The notes under the pieces were generated by a model. That model saw only the letters and a list, made by a program, of their open reading frames with translations, was not told where the DNA came from and did not search any database. From the NCBI GenBank assembly GCA_013339765.2, contig CM023448.1:115422100-115486099 (forward strand): a stretch of DNA of 64,000 bases, in the 5' to 3' direction. Below are positions 12,580-22,206 of the stretch, one piece after another. The position numbers and the translations under genes were made by a program. Within the stretch, counting starts at the first letter, position 1, and the number at the start of each line of letters is the position of its first letter. The stretch is from Haemaphysalis longicornis (lineage: Eukaryota; Arthropoda; Arachnida; Ixodida; Ixodidae).

Positions 12580-14290
12580 TAAGCATCATTAAAGCGACGC
12601 TTTTAAACAATGTTTACCATTACAATGTTTACCCACGTTTACCCATTACAATGTTTTACAATGTTTTTCCCAGCAGTGCCTCTTGGCACACTGCGGGCAA
12701 GCCAACTTCACACAATGCGTTTCGTAAAATGAGGATGATGATAAGCGAAGGCACGTCAAGCGCCCAGAGAGAAAAAAATACTTTCTGTGGTCAGAATCCA
12801 ACACGGGTCCCTCGCGTTCCGAAGCCGATGTCTACACTGTCGAAGCAATTGGGATTTTAGACTCTGACTTTGACTCAGCTTGCATGGGAAAAGCTTCGCG
12901 TTTCAACCATCTTTCTCTTAAGAAAGGGGCTTTGATTTTTTTTTTTTTTTTGCTGAGTACGACAACGCGAACAGTGTAATGCCTTGTATTTGCACTAGAA
13001 TGCGTACTTGGCAATGTAAGACATTTAATCGTTACAATAACGTAAAGGTAGGCCACTTGAAGGAAAAGAAAACAAGAAAAACAACAGTTCAAATCGAAAT
13101 GTTCCTATGTTTGGTTATTCGCAGCCAAATCTACAGCTTGGATATGAAAGCCAAATCTGGCAACCATCGCCTAAGCCGCACGGGAACAAAAAATATCAAA
13201 AATTAAGAAAAGGCTGGAGTCAAGGAACGAAATCACAGATCAAGCTAATCTAGTGCACTGGCACGGTTAACCGAAAAAAATATCCAAAGCCCCTTTCATC
13301 GAAGGAGAAAGATGGATGACACGCCGACGCTGTCCCTGCGCGAAATTAACCTGGGCCTTTTCGATTAATTTTTGATAAATGCAATTTATGTAGAAGCTCG
13401 AGTAGCTTAGATTAACTGTGTCGCAATGGTGCGATCGGATTGTATCGACGTCGGCTTCATAACGCGAGTTACCCAGGTTCGAATCAGACCTCGGGAAGCG
13501 CTTTTTTTTAATCTACAGGCTCTTCGTGTTTCATCAGTGTGCCCTTTGTGGAAACCTACTATGTAAAGTTGACTTTTCTGCAGTTCGTTTTGGGCTACGA
13601 TCAACGGTGCAAGTAAGGCATAAAAGCTTCGCTTTAAAAAAAAGCAATAGAGAACTGTCTGCGTTAAACGTGTTCCTCCGGCGCAACCTAAGAAAATGCA
13701 AACTGAGCGAAAGAATCGGTGTAGGATGCCTGCGCACGAGTAGCAATTTTCGGATGTCTGCGGCCGTTACCTTTTTTGTGTTCACGGGCACCGCTATCGG
13801 ACTTCGTCATGAGCGCACGCGTCGTCGTCGGTTACGCGGTACGCCCTCGCACTCGTGGGCGTAGGCATGACGACAAAGGTGGTTTCTATATACAAAAAAA
13901 AAGACTGCCCTTCCAGTGAGTCGAACTGCGACAAAGAACCCACTCGCCGCCATTACTCAGGTACAGTGCAAGCGCCAGCAAGGATGAAGAGCGTACCGCG
14001 TAACGGACTACGACGTGTCCGCGCCTAATGACAGAGTGGGTAGCGATGTTCATGAGCATAAGAGGTAAAGCGGCAGACATTCTGAAAATTGCCTAAAATA
14101 ACGTAACCCTCCTTTCGCCGCTTCTCCATTTCACCAACCTCGCGTTTTCTTGTTGGCATTGAAGGAACTCGCCAACGCAGATAGTGTTTTTCTTTTTTTC
14201 ACTTAATTGCAGTCTTCCTTTTTTCAGTTAAAGGTCTTGGTGATTTGATAAGAACTGTCAATTAGGGAAGCTGGTACTGATTAATTCTGT
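12580..14290. other. No recognisable gene; repeat fragments
   Basis: 12605-12665 carries repeated ACAATGTTTACC-like words. 12770-12935 resembles 58565-58860 in the same orientation: both have a GGTCCCTCGCGTT word, and both end in CTTTCTCTTAAGAAAGGGGC. This points to a dispersed repeat. 13420-13500 has a tRNA-like look with a B-box (GGTTCGAATCA at 13476-13486) and a T-run after it, possibly a decayed SINE or tRNA relic. No gene was found. Confidence 0.4.
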
Positions 14291-14293
14291 TTA

Positions 14294-14387
14294 AACAGCG
14301 CCAAAACGACTGACGTAGATAAAGGGACACACAGGACACGCGCGTCAATTGTTTTCCTTTTTCTACGTCCTTCGTCTCGGCGCTGTT
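14294..14387. repeat. Imperfect hairpin (MITE-like)
   Basis: AACAGCGCC at the left pairs with GGCGCTGTT at the right. Further pairing continues inward through ACGACTGACGTAGATAAAGG against CTTTTTCTACGTCCTTCGTC. The arms are about 40 nt around a short loop containing ACACGCGCG. The design is like that of the hairpin at 21831-21952. Confidence 0.65.
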
Positions 14388-14910
14388 TGATCGGAAAGAT
14401 CATTGTGATTTTGTGGCTTCGCTTTTAGTTCCTTTTATATTCGTTGCGAAACAAAATCGAGTCTAGGAGGAAAGATCACCAAAGAAAAGCTCACCGTCTT
14501 TTTGGCAGGGTCAAAGAAAAATCGCCCGTTTTTTTTTTTTTTTTTTTCGCCAGAAGCGGGGGAAAAGTAACCTGGAATGTTTGCAGGCAGTTAATTCATC
14601 GACAATGCAAAAAAGCAACTGGCAGCGGAATCTGATTATGGTACATAGTTGCTATGTTGTTGTGCTTCTGCTACACTACGGTACACTAAATTTCGGGTCT
14701 TCCCTGTGACGTGTTCTGTTTTTGGTTCTGCTTTCTCAATGAGTTTTGTTATGATTTTCCTCTTTTTCACTCTTTACGGGCACACCTGAGCTCAAGTAGC
14801 TCCTCTGCCTCGTGTTTCCAAAGAGCGAGCCGTCGGAAGTGATTCTACGGCGAGCCCGGTGCGCGTCTTATTGTTATCACACCACCTCTCGTACCCTTCC
14901 AATACGATGA

Positions 14911-15142
14911 TTTGTGGCCGGCGCTTTGCTGCTGAACCCAAGGACGCGGGGTTCGATTCCTGCCCCGCGGCGGCCGCTTTTCTGATGAGGCCAATAGCGA
15001 AAAACGCCTCGTGGTGTGTCGAGATTTCGGCGCACGTAAGAGATCCCCCAGGTGGTCAAAAATTAATATCCTGATGCCCTCGACCTACGGCGGCGCCTCA
15101 TCGCCTGGTAGCGTTGGCGCGTTAAACCCCCACAATCCAATC
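14911..15142 (+). mobile_element. Ruka-like tRNA-derived SINE, 5' end eroded
   Basis: The B-box GGTTCGATTCC and the flanking acceptor-like CCCCGCGGCGGCC are followed by the family body TTTTCTGATGAGGC...GTGTCGAGATTTCGGCGCACG, CCCAGGTGGTC and the tail CGGCGGCGCCTCATCGCC...GTTAAACCCC. The A-box end is truncated or altered. The same body occurs at least seven more times in this window. The Ruka assignment is from memory of tick SINEs. Confidence 0.8.
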
Positions 15143-15149
15143 AATTTGT

Positions 15150-16440
15150 GCAGGAGCAACTACTTGCTCCTGCGGGCTACATCGTTGTCACCATAGCAGT
15201 GGAGATTTTTGCCTCTGTCGCGGCGCCGCTGCGTGGCTTTGTTAGTTAACATTGGCAACCGGGCTCAAATGAAGCTAGGAACCGGCCACGACGTCGTGAG
15301 GTACGCAGTACGGCTTGTCTACTGTAAAAAACTGGCGCACCCACCGATGATTAATCGACACCGAAAATGAAATGAACAGGTGTTTGTGGCGTGTAAGTTC
15401 GGCTTTGTATGGCGTTCTAATAATCGTGTAATGAGAGCTTTGAGCGGAGGCAAGGTAATGCCTGTGCTACACCAGCTAACTACACTACAGTTGGCGATTT
15501 TTTACTCGTCGCTAATCGTATTATGAAGCACGCTAACAGGCTGCAAGTATTCGATATCATCACTAAGGAAGTCATGCTGAAGTTATTTCTTGATTGCTAA
15601 GAAAGAAGCAAAAAAGGTGGGTGAGCGTTGTTTACCGTCCTGCAAGTGGTGATCAGCGAGTGCACTATGGACAGTGCTAGCGCTTCGACTTCATCTGTAC
15701 ATAATCATCAGCACTAGCACGTACGCCTGTGCTTCATGATCTTATTCTTGTACATACTCATCATTATGCATGGTGTGGTCGTCATTCTAGCGACTGGAGC
15801 TCTACAATAAACGTCGCTCCGGACCTCGGTCTCGGAAGAAACATCAAAGTCACAGGTTTAGTTCCAATATACGATTCCCATGTATTATTAAATAATCCAT
15901 AGCCCCACCATGCTTCGCCTTATAGCGCGGGGATAACTGAGCCGGGTAAAACCTTATTTGGAACCTTCTTTATGTGAGCTGTACTATGTGGGTCGAACGC
16001 GGAGTTCCATAAGTAAGCGCTTAAGCCACCATACAAGCTGCTTAAAGGACTGCAAAGCTGACCGGCAGCCATCTTGCTTCCCAAAAAGTACAGGTAGACC
16101 TCACTTTTGGAGTATGTTTACATGGTAGAAATATGACGAGCAGGGCGCAATTGAGCAACATGCAAGGCGATAAATACCACGAAACGCGCAGATCCACGCG
16201 TGCGTGGGCGCACCGACTTGGTATTGTGTTGTGATTGAGGATAAAGCACGTGTTACGCCGCCAGCAACACAACCTGTTCTCGTGTTCCGACTCTATTTTT
16301 ATTGTTCTATTGGTATATGGATTTATAAGCAGATTGAAAAAAAAAACGTTTGGGTTTAAGTCAGCGCTCCTCTTCGTCGCCCTCACTGCCTGCGATGTTG
16401 ATGCGGTTCACTTTAAAGGGTGAGCAGTCAAGGAAACTTG
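15150..16440. other. No recognisable gene
   Basis: AATAAACGTCGCTCC at 15806-15820 shares AATAAACGTC with the signal at 2822 and could belong to an LTR or other element 3' end. No partner LTR was recognised. Frames at 16042-16386 do not match a family I know. Confidence 0.4.
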
Positions 16441-16446
16441 ATTTAA

Positions 16447-17440
16447 AGGGACCCTACAACACTCTTTGAGCAGTGCAAGGAAACCTGCGCGACGCTTAGC
16501 TTACACTACAAGAAATACCTGAGCCAAATATTACACGTGCACGTGAAGCGGTGAGCGCGCAAATCGCTGTGAAAGACGCGGAAAAACCAACCGCGCTCTC
16601 TTCAGTTCTCCTCATTATGCACCCCTGGCATGGCCTAAACGACGTCATTGAGGCCATGGCTGTCCGATCGGCTGTCACTGGTCAACTTCGCGGCTAATTT
16701 CTCGCATTTCCTTTGACGATCCACCGTCGTCGGCGCTGTGTGTGAACCTCTTCCATGCCTGAACCTGTAGGCACAGTTTTGCCGTTTCTTTTGTGTTTTG
16801 AGTGCGCGTGGAGTTTGAGTGATGAGCTCAATACTTCCCTTTCAACCAGACCACTCGACAACAAACGTTTATTGCTTCAAAAACGCCCTACCAGCCAGAG
16901 CGCGCGCTTGCAGGTAGCCACACATGCCTGCTGTTTTTGTGGCGCCAGACCGGAAATAGAGTTCCTCCACGTTACGGAGAAAAGGAGAAAACTCCCCGGC
17001 CTGTCATATATCGAAGGCCGCGGAAGAGAACGCCGCGAGCCGCCCGAAGCGATCTCTCCTTTAGCAACAGGGATACGGAACAGAAGTTTGTGAAGTTTGT
17101 CTAATTAGTAGTTGTCTTTTATCCCAGAGTTCCAACTAGTGGTGTAACTAGGCAAAACACACGGCATATAGCGCATCGCAAACGTGTGTGGCCGCCGGAT
17201 CAGCTGAGCACTGATATTGTTCAGCTTACTCCGCCCCCCTCTCCGGGAGAGAGCGCGCAGCTTTCGTCGCGTTCTCTGCAGTCGAGTTGAGAGGGAACGA
17301 TTATGCGAGATTTCTCATCGCGCGTAGTTTCGGTGATAGTGAACGGACTTTCATAATTCTTGCGGGAGGAGGTTGCTGGGCAATAGACTTTACCCCAAAA
17401 TACATTCCGAGTAGTCGATGGTAAGTGTTGCAGGGTCCCT
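16447..17440. mobile_element. TTAA-flanked MITE (piggyBac-like)
   Basis: The left end, AGGGACCCTACAACACTCTT, and the reverse complement of the right end, AGGGACCCTGCAACACTTAC, are imperfect inverted repeats of about 20 bp. TTAA lies immediately outside on each side (16443-16446 and 17441-17444), the target site of piggyBac-superfamily elements. The 994-bp interior has no recognisable transposase, so it is a non-autonomous element. The superfamily rests on TTAA alone. Confidence 0.6.
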
Positions 17441-17449
17441 TTAATGCTC

Positions 17450-19430
17450 CTCGTTGCGTGGGATGAGTTATTCTCCAGACCTGTAAGGAACAAAACCGAC
17501 GCTATTTTTCTCCCGCGAGGTTTTATCCCCTCTTGAACGAAGTGCTTTTTCGCTGTACTTTCCGTTATGGAGGGGAGCAGCGCTGGTACACGGTAGGAAG
17601 CACCAGGGTTTTACGGTGAAGCTTCTTTGGGATAATTCTGTGAGTGTTCGTGTCCGCCATCGTTTTCCATCCACACACGTAGGCGCAAAAACGCAAGAGG
17701 CGTGTTTGAAAATGCTTGCCTGATACGGATGATCGCATTTGTGATAACCCGATCTTACAGCAAAACCATGTCCACCCTATTTATACCCATATAATTATAA
17801 ACATTAAGCCGCAACCATATGCAGCTTCTTTCCGCGTTTTGTCGCGTCGACGTCGCCCCGCGTTGACGCACTTCAGCGCGCATCACCAAAATGCACGGAG
17901 ACGCGAGCTGATGCGCGAGCAACGCCGATGTCTATGCTCGCCAGATATCTGCGTCGACGAAGCGCCAGGAATCATCGCAACGCCGGCGGCAGTGTACCGG
18001 TTTCCAGTGCATCTCGTAGCTTTGAGGGCAAAACAAGCAACTTGCGGTAACCGGCGGCCTTGACACAAATTGCAAGCTATTTCTGTTCGAAAGCGCGCAT
18101 TCCATTCGTCGCTTGCTTGGCTTTCATAGGGGAGATCTGGGATTTGCTATATCTTTTCGTGAGTTAAATAAGGGAGCTCTAATTGCATCGCTTGTACCAT
18201 TTGCATGATTGGATTTGTCTGCAAGATCTGTTCGTGACGAAAAAGCGTTTTCAGCGCCACAATTATACAGCGGCGAATCCAGAAGAGACCAGGGATGGGC
18301 GAAAGCTTTGCTTCACTCAAATGAGGGCGCTTTAGTTACATCGATTGTAGTATTAGCATAATTGCCCTCGCCTCCAAGATTGGTGGGTAGAAAACAAGCG
18401 TTTTCACTGCCCGCATTTCTCAAATACGGCCAGAACGAAACACACCCAACAATATTTGTTGTAAACGTAGGTCAATAAATTGAATTCTGGCCCTCCGCTA
18501 GTCCTCTCCTGCTGTGGCCCACTCAGAACACCAGGCGCTGACCCGGAACTGCGAAAAACGCTCGCCCGAGGAGTCGTGCACTAAGGCGCTATATACAGGG
18601 TAAGCCCATGGATTCGTACACTCAACGGGCCAGCTCATATATGCCTTGTTGGATCAATCCCTCTTTTCGTACAAGAGAGATTACCGTCGGCCTATTAGTC
18701 CCCATAAGCCTCGTTACTGCATAGCCTGTGTTGTACTGTTGTCGTTGTTCTTCCTTCTTTGATTACTGGATTGACGTTCATTATCTCACTAACCCCCCCA
18801 TGTGTCAAAAATAATCCACTGTCATAGGAACTGCTGAATCATGTGTAACCTTCACGTTACAATGAAGGTCATGGTTCGAGGTGAAGGTTTGACCAGCTTT
18901 TTGACAGCGGAGCTGTTGCACGAGCCGTAAGTTTGGTGTTGCAGGGAAAAAAACTAAGAAAATGCGAACGCTTGTGAGCGTGTGACACGCGGCGACCACC
19001 GAGTGTCCCCGACACGCGGAGTGGCTTTAGCCAAAAAAGAAAAGTAAACAACCCCAAGGCGCGGCAAAATGCCCAGCGCTCGAGCTTCCCGGCGACCGCG
19101 AAGCCCCAGCTCGCGCAGTAGCTTTAGCAAAAACAACAACAACGAAAAAAAAAAAAACCTTCAACGCTGTCGTCAAGCGCTACCGCGCATGCAAAAGAAA
19201 AAAAAAAAAACTCCAGCGCTAATGCTAAAGATGAAAAGACACCCTGCTTGGAAAAGGGCACCGCGGCTGCCGCGTTCTCTAGAAGCCATTATGGATCATT
19301 GGAGACATGGCTACGAGTGTGCCAATCCTTCCCGAGACGACTTGCCCATCCCGCTACCACTTCCTCGAGTCCATCAAGAAGTGCTGGTGGAAGTTCACAA
19401 TGCTGAGGACGACTTTGCATCCACAACTCG
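17450..19430. other. No recognisable gene
   Basis: The open frames are unrecognised. 19135-19215 has several A-runs. The frame at 19069-19443 is lysine- and arginine-rich partly because of those A-runs, and the hAT-like element inserts into it at 19443. Confidence 0.4.
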
Positions 19431-19443
19431 CCGCGAAGAAAAC

Positions 19444-20559
19444 TAGAGCACTGCACGGGCCCGGGCCCGAGCCCGGGCCCGACCCGCCCGCGGGCCGGGC
19501 CGGGCCGCCCGAAGTCGATTATCGGCGGGCCCGGGCCGGGCCCGGGCTCAATGCCGCGGGCCCGGGCCGGGCTCGGGCTCGACGCCGTGGGCCCGGGCCG
19601 GGCTCGGGCTTGAATTCATAGGCACGGCCGTTAATAGGTCCGACGTGAAGTGTAGGAAAGAGCATCAAAATTAATATTCTTGGTTTATTGTTGCGCGCTT
19701 CTTGCTGTTATTTGTACGCATTGTTTTAAAAACGTGTTTTGCTAGGTCTGATGGTCACTATACTGCAATTTTAATGACATTTCTTGTACTGCATCAAGAT
19801 TTTATATTTTGGTGTATAACATACCAACGATACGATTACAAGGAATGCCCAAGAGGGGAATGAATTAATTCAGATATCCTGGAGCTTTGCTCCTATGTCT
19901 ATGTATGTACACGTGTGTTTTAGATGTCGCACCAATCAAAATGCGGCTGCCCTGGCCGGAAATCAAACACGCGTGTCAGAGAAACACCACCGCTTAACAA
20001 ACACTGCAGGTGAAGTATTTCAACGCGCGTACATACTCGTTGATTCAAATGCGGATCAGAAAATTTCAGCAATACCAACTTGTGGCCTAGACAACCACGT
20101 GAAGTTGCCAAGAGTCTGGTAATCAAAGGTGATGATGTCTCTCGTGCAAGAATACGAGCTATTATTACGCCGATGTGGCGTGAACTGCAGACGGTGAAAG
20201 CTAAACTACGTGCACTTTTAAACCCTTATTTGTTGCGTTTCAGTTCATGACGTGTTTGTAAAGACTAGATGATCCGTCTGATCGCCCGGAATATAATAAA
20301 CAAACTTTCTTCAGCGTCAAAGACCGGGCCTGGTCACACACGCGCGGGCCCTCCCTAGGCCAAAAAATAAATTACCGGGCCGGGCCGGGCCTGGGATTGA
20401 GATGGCGGGCCCGGGCCGGGCTCGGGCCAGGCTCACTTATGAATGCCCGGGCTTGGACCGGGCTCGGGCTAGGTGTTACGGGTCCGGGTTGGGCTCGGGC
20501 TTCGCGAAGCGGGCTCGGGCCGGGCTCGGGCCTTAAAATCAGGCCCGTGCAGTGCTCTA
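19444..20559. mobile_element. Non-autonomous hAT-like element with GC-rich subterminal arrays
   Basis: The terminal inverted repeats are perfect over 18 bp: TAGAGCACTGCACGGGCC at the left and its reverse complement at the right end. The flanks are a perfect 8-bp duplication, AAGAAAAC, at 19436-19443 and 20560-20567. An 8-bp target duplication is the hallmark of the hAT superfamily. Both ends contain tandem units of roughly 30 bp built on GGGCCCGGGCCGGGCTCGGG (about 19490-19615 and 20385-20545). The middle (19620-20310) is AT-rich and has no transposase. The element is 1,116 bp and must have been mobilised in trans. The perfect TSD suggests recent insertion. Confidence 0.85.
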
Positions 20560-20567
20560 AAGAAAAC

Positions 20568-20600
20568 AACCTCTTCGATGAATATGACGACGATTGCTAG
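20568..20600 (+). other. Right flank of hAT-like insertion: frame continues to a stop
   Basis: If the element and one TSD copy are ignored, the frame open at 19069-19443 continues here with NLFDEYDDDC and stops at 20598-20600. The acidic end may be chance, since only 11 codons are gained. No family was recognised. Confidence 0.2.
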
Positions 20601-20832
20601 CACCGCCACTATGCAAATAAACAATGCTACAGAAACGTAACTACGGGTCCGGCAAAGCTCACCAACAACAGCTTCGCCATTCAAGTCTTGCGCGTGAGTG
20701 CAAGTAATCCTGAATTTGTTTACCAGGGTACACAAAGGGTACAAGGGACCCTTTGGGACAAGTGACGTTCGACTCTAACCTCGGGAGCAATGGAGCGCTG
20801 AAATTTGTCTTGATCGATGACTGATTATGAGG

Positions 20833-21048
20833 CTGAACGCGCCGAAACTACAGGTTCCGAGGTGCGCCGCAGCGGACGGCTCCGGATTAATTTTGACCAC
20901 CTGGGATCTTTAAGGTGCGCGAAATCTCGAACACACGGGCATTTTTGCTTTTCGCCTTCATCAGAAAAGCGGCCGCCGCGGCCGGGAGTCGAACCCCCGT
21001 CTTTGGGCTTAGCAGCACAACACCTTAGCCACTAAGACACCGCGGCGG
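20833..21048 (-). mobile_element. Ruka-like SINE, near full length
   Basis: Read on the minus strand, it starts with a tRNA-like head: A-box-like TTAGTGGCTAAGG and B-box GGTTCGACTCC, with acceptor-like halves CCGCGGTG and CGGCCGCGG. The body with GAGATTTCGCGCACC, the CCAGGTGG word and the GGAGCC tail follows. The anticodon-position sequence CTGCTAAG is compatible with a Ser-type tRNA ancestor, which is only a suggestion. A gene-like tRNA is unlikely because the SINE body is attached. Confidence 0.8.
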
Positions 21049-21830
21049 GTTGAAATTTGTTTTGCTCACGCTTTGAATTGAAGAAATAGACCGTACATGA
21101 AATCAAGGTAGGGCATCAAGTTGCAAGGAAATAAGTTGTTCGAAGTGCGTTTTTGTTCATCAAGCTGTGTTGTTTTGTTTAGATTTTACGGTGATAACTT
21201 CAAATAGCATTTCAAAATTTGCTCGCAAAAATTCTTAGCAATGGATAAAGTAACTTTAGGGTAAATCTAGGGTCCTGGTTGCTGCAGTTAAACAATCGAA
21301 AGCAACTGCTTATAAACTATCAAAAATAACTTGAAAAAGGTGGCAGAGTTCATACAGACATGTCCACCAACACGCGTCGACGCAGCGGCTGACGCGTGAC
21401 TTTGTCGGTCTCATGTGGTTACCCACTCTCTCCTGAGTGTCGGCGCGCTGCCACCGAAAGACGCCGGCGCTCGCGCGACGCGTGACTTCGCGCCCATTGG
21501 GCCTTTATAGTGTAAGAAATCGAGCCATATCCACTGATGTAGATGTAATCTGCGTGCCCCGTCCGTTCGTAACGGACATGGTTCCACCCGCCATGTGACC
21601 TCGTTGCGTTGCGCAAAGGCCGCCAGCTCAAGGTCTCCGTAAATGCACTGCAAGGTCAGGAGCTGATGTCCGGGCAGGTTGATGTAAATTTATGTTACGA
21701 CGTCTCATCCATCTTCCTTGACGTCAGCGCCGTCATGTTGATAAAGTGCAGTGCAGGGCAGTGGTACAGCAGTGGGTGCGAAACTAATGAATCCATAATA
21801 CAGTGCTTTGTTGGGCGTGTTGGTTCATGG

Positions 21831-21952
21831 CTTCAAAAAACTAAAACGAGCGCAAAGGACGAGGACAGAGAAACACAGCGGAAACACAGCGCTCGTCCCG
21901 TCTACTGTGTTTCTCTGTCCTCGTCCTTTGCGTTCGTTTTAATTGTTTGAAG
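21831..21952. repeat. Long hairpin (MITE-like)
   Basis: The left arm CTTCAAAAAACTAAAACGAG, continuing through GCGCAAAGGACGAGGACAGA, pairs with the right arm ending at AATTGTTTGAAG. Nearly 50 nt pair with few mismatches around a loop containing GCGCTCGTCCCGTC. AATGAATCCAT occurs shortly before it (21786) and directly after it (21954). Confidence 0.75.
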
Positions 21953-21964
21953 TAATGAATCCAT

Positions 21965-22197
21965 GTAGCCGCCGCGGTGGCTCAGTGGCCAAGGCGTTGT
22001 GCTGTTGAGCCAAAGGACGCGGGTTCAATCCCGGGCCACGGTGGCAGCTTTTCTGATTGAGGCGAAAAGCAAAAACGCCCGTGTGTCGAGATTCCGGCGC
22101 ACGTTTAACATCCCCAGGTGGTAAAAATTAATCCGGAGCCCTCCACTACGGCGCGCCACATAGCCCAGGTGCGTTAAACGTTACTCAGGCAAATGTG
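21965..22197 (+). mobile_element. Ruka-like SINE, full length with target duplication
   Basis: The head has CGCGGTGGCTCAGTGGCCAA (A-box region) and GGTTCAATCCC (B-box). The common body and the tail ending GTGCGTTAAACG follow. Perfect 9-bp direct repeats, TGAATCCAT, at 21956-21964 and 22198-22206 bracket it, consistent with LINE-mediated retroposition. Transcription would start from the internal pol III promoter. Confidence 0.85.
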
Positions 22198-22206
22198 AAT
22201 CCATAT

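Noticed and set aside
20970..21047. Apparent tRNA gene on the minus strand
   Set aside because: Cloverleaf-like, but directly joined to the SINE body shared by other copies, so it is a SINE head.
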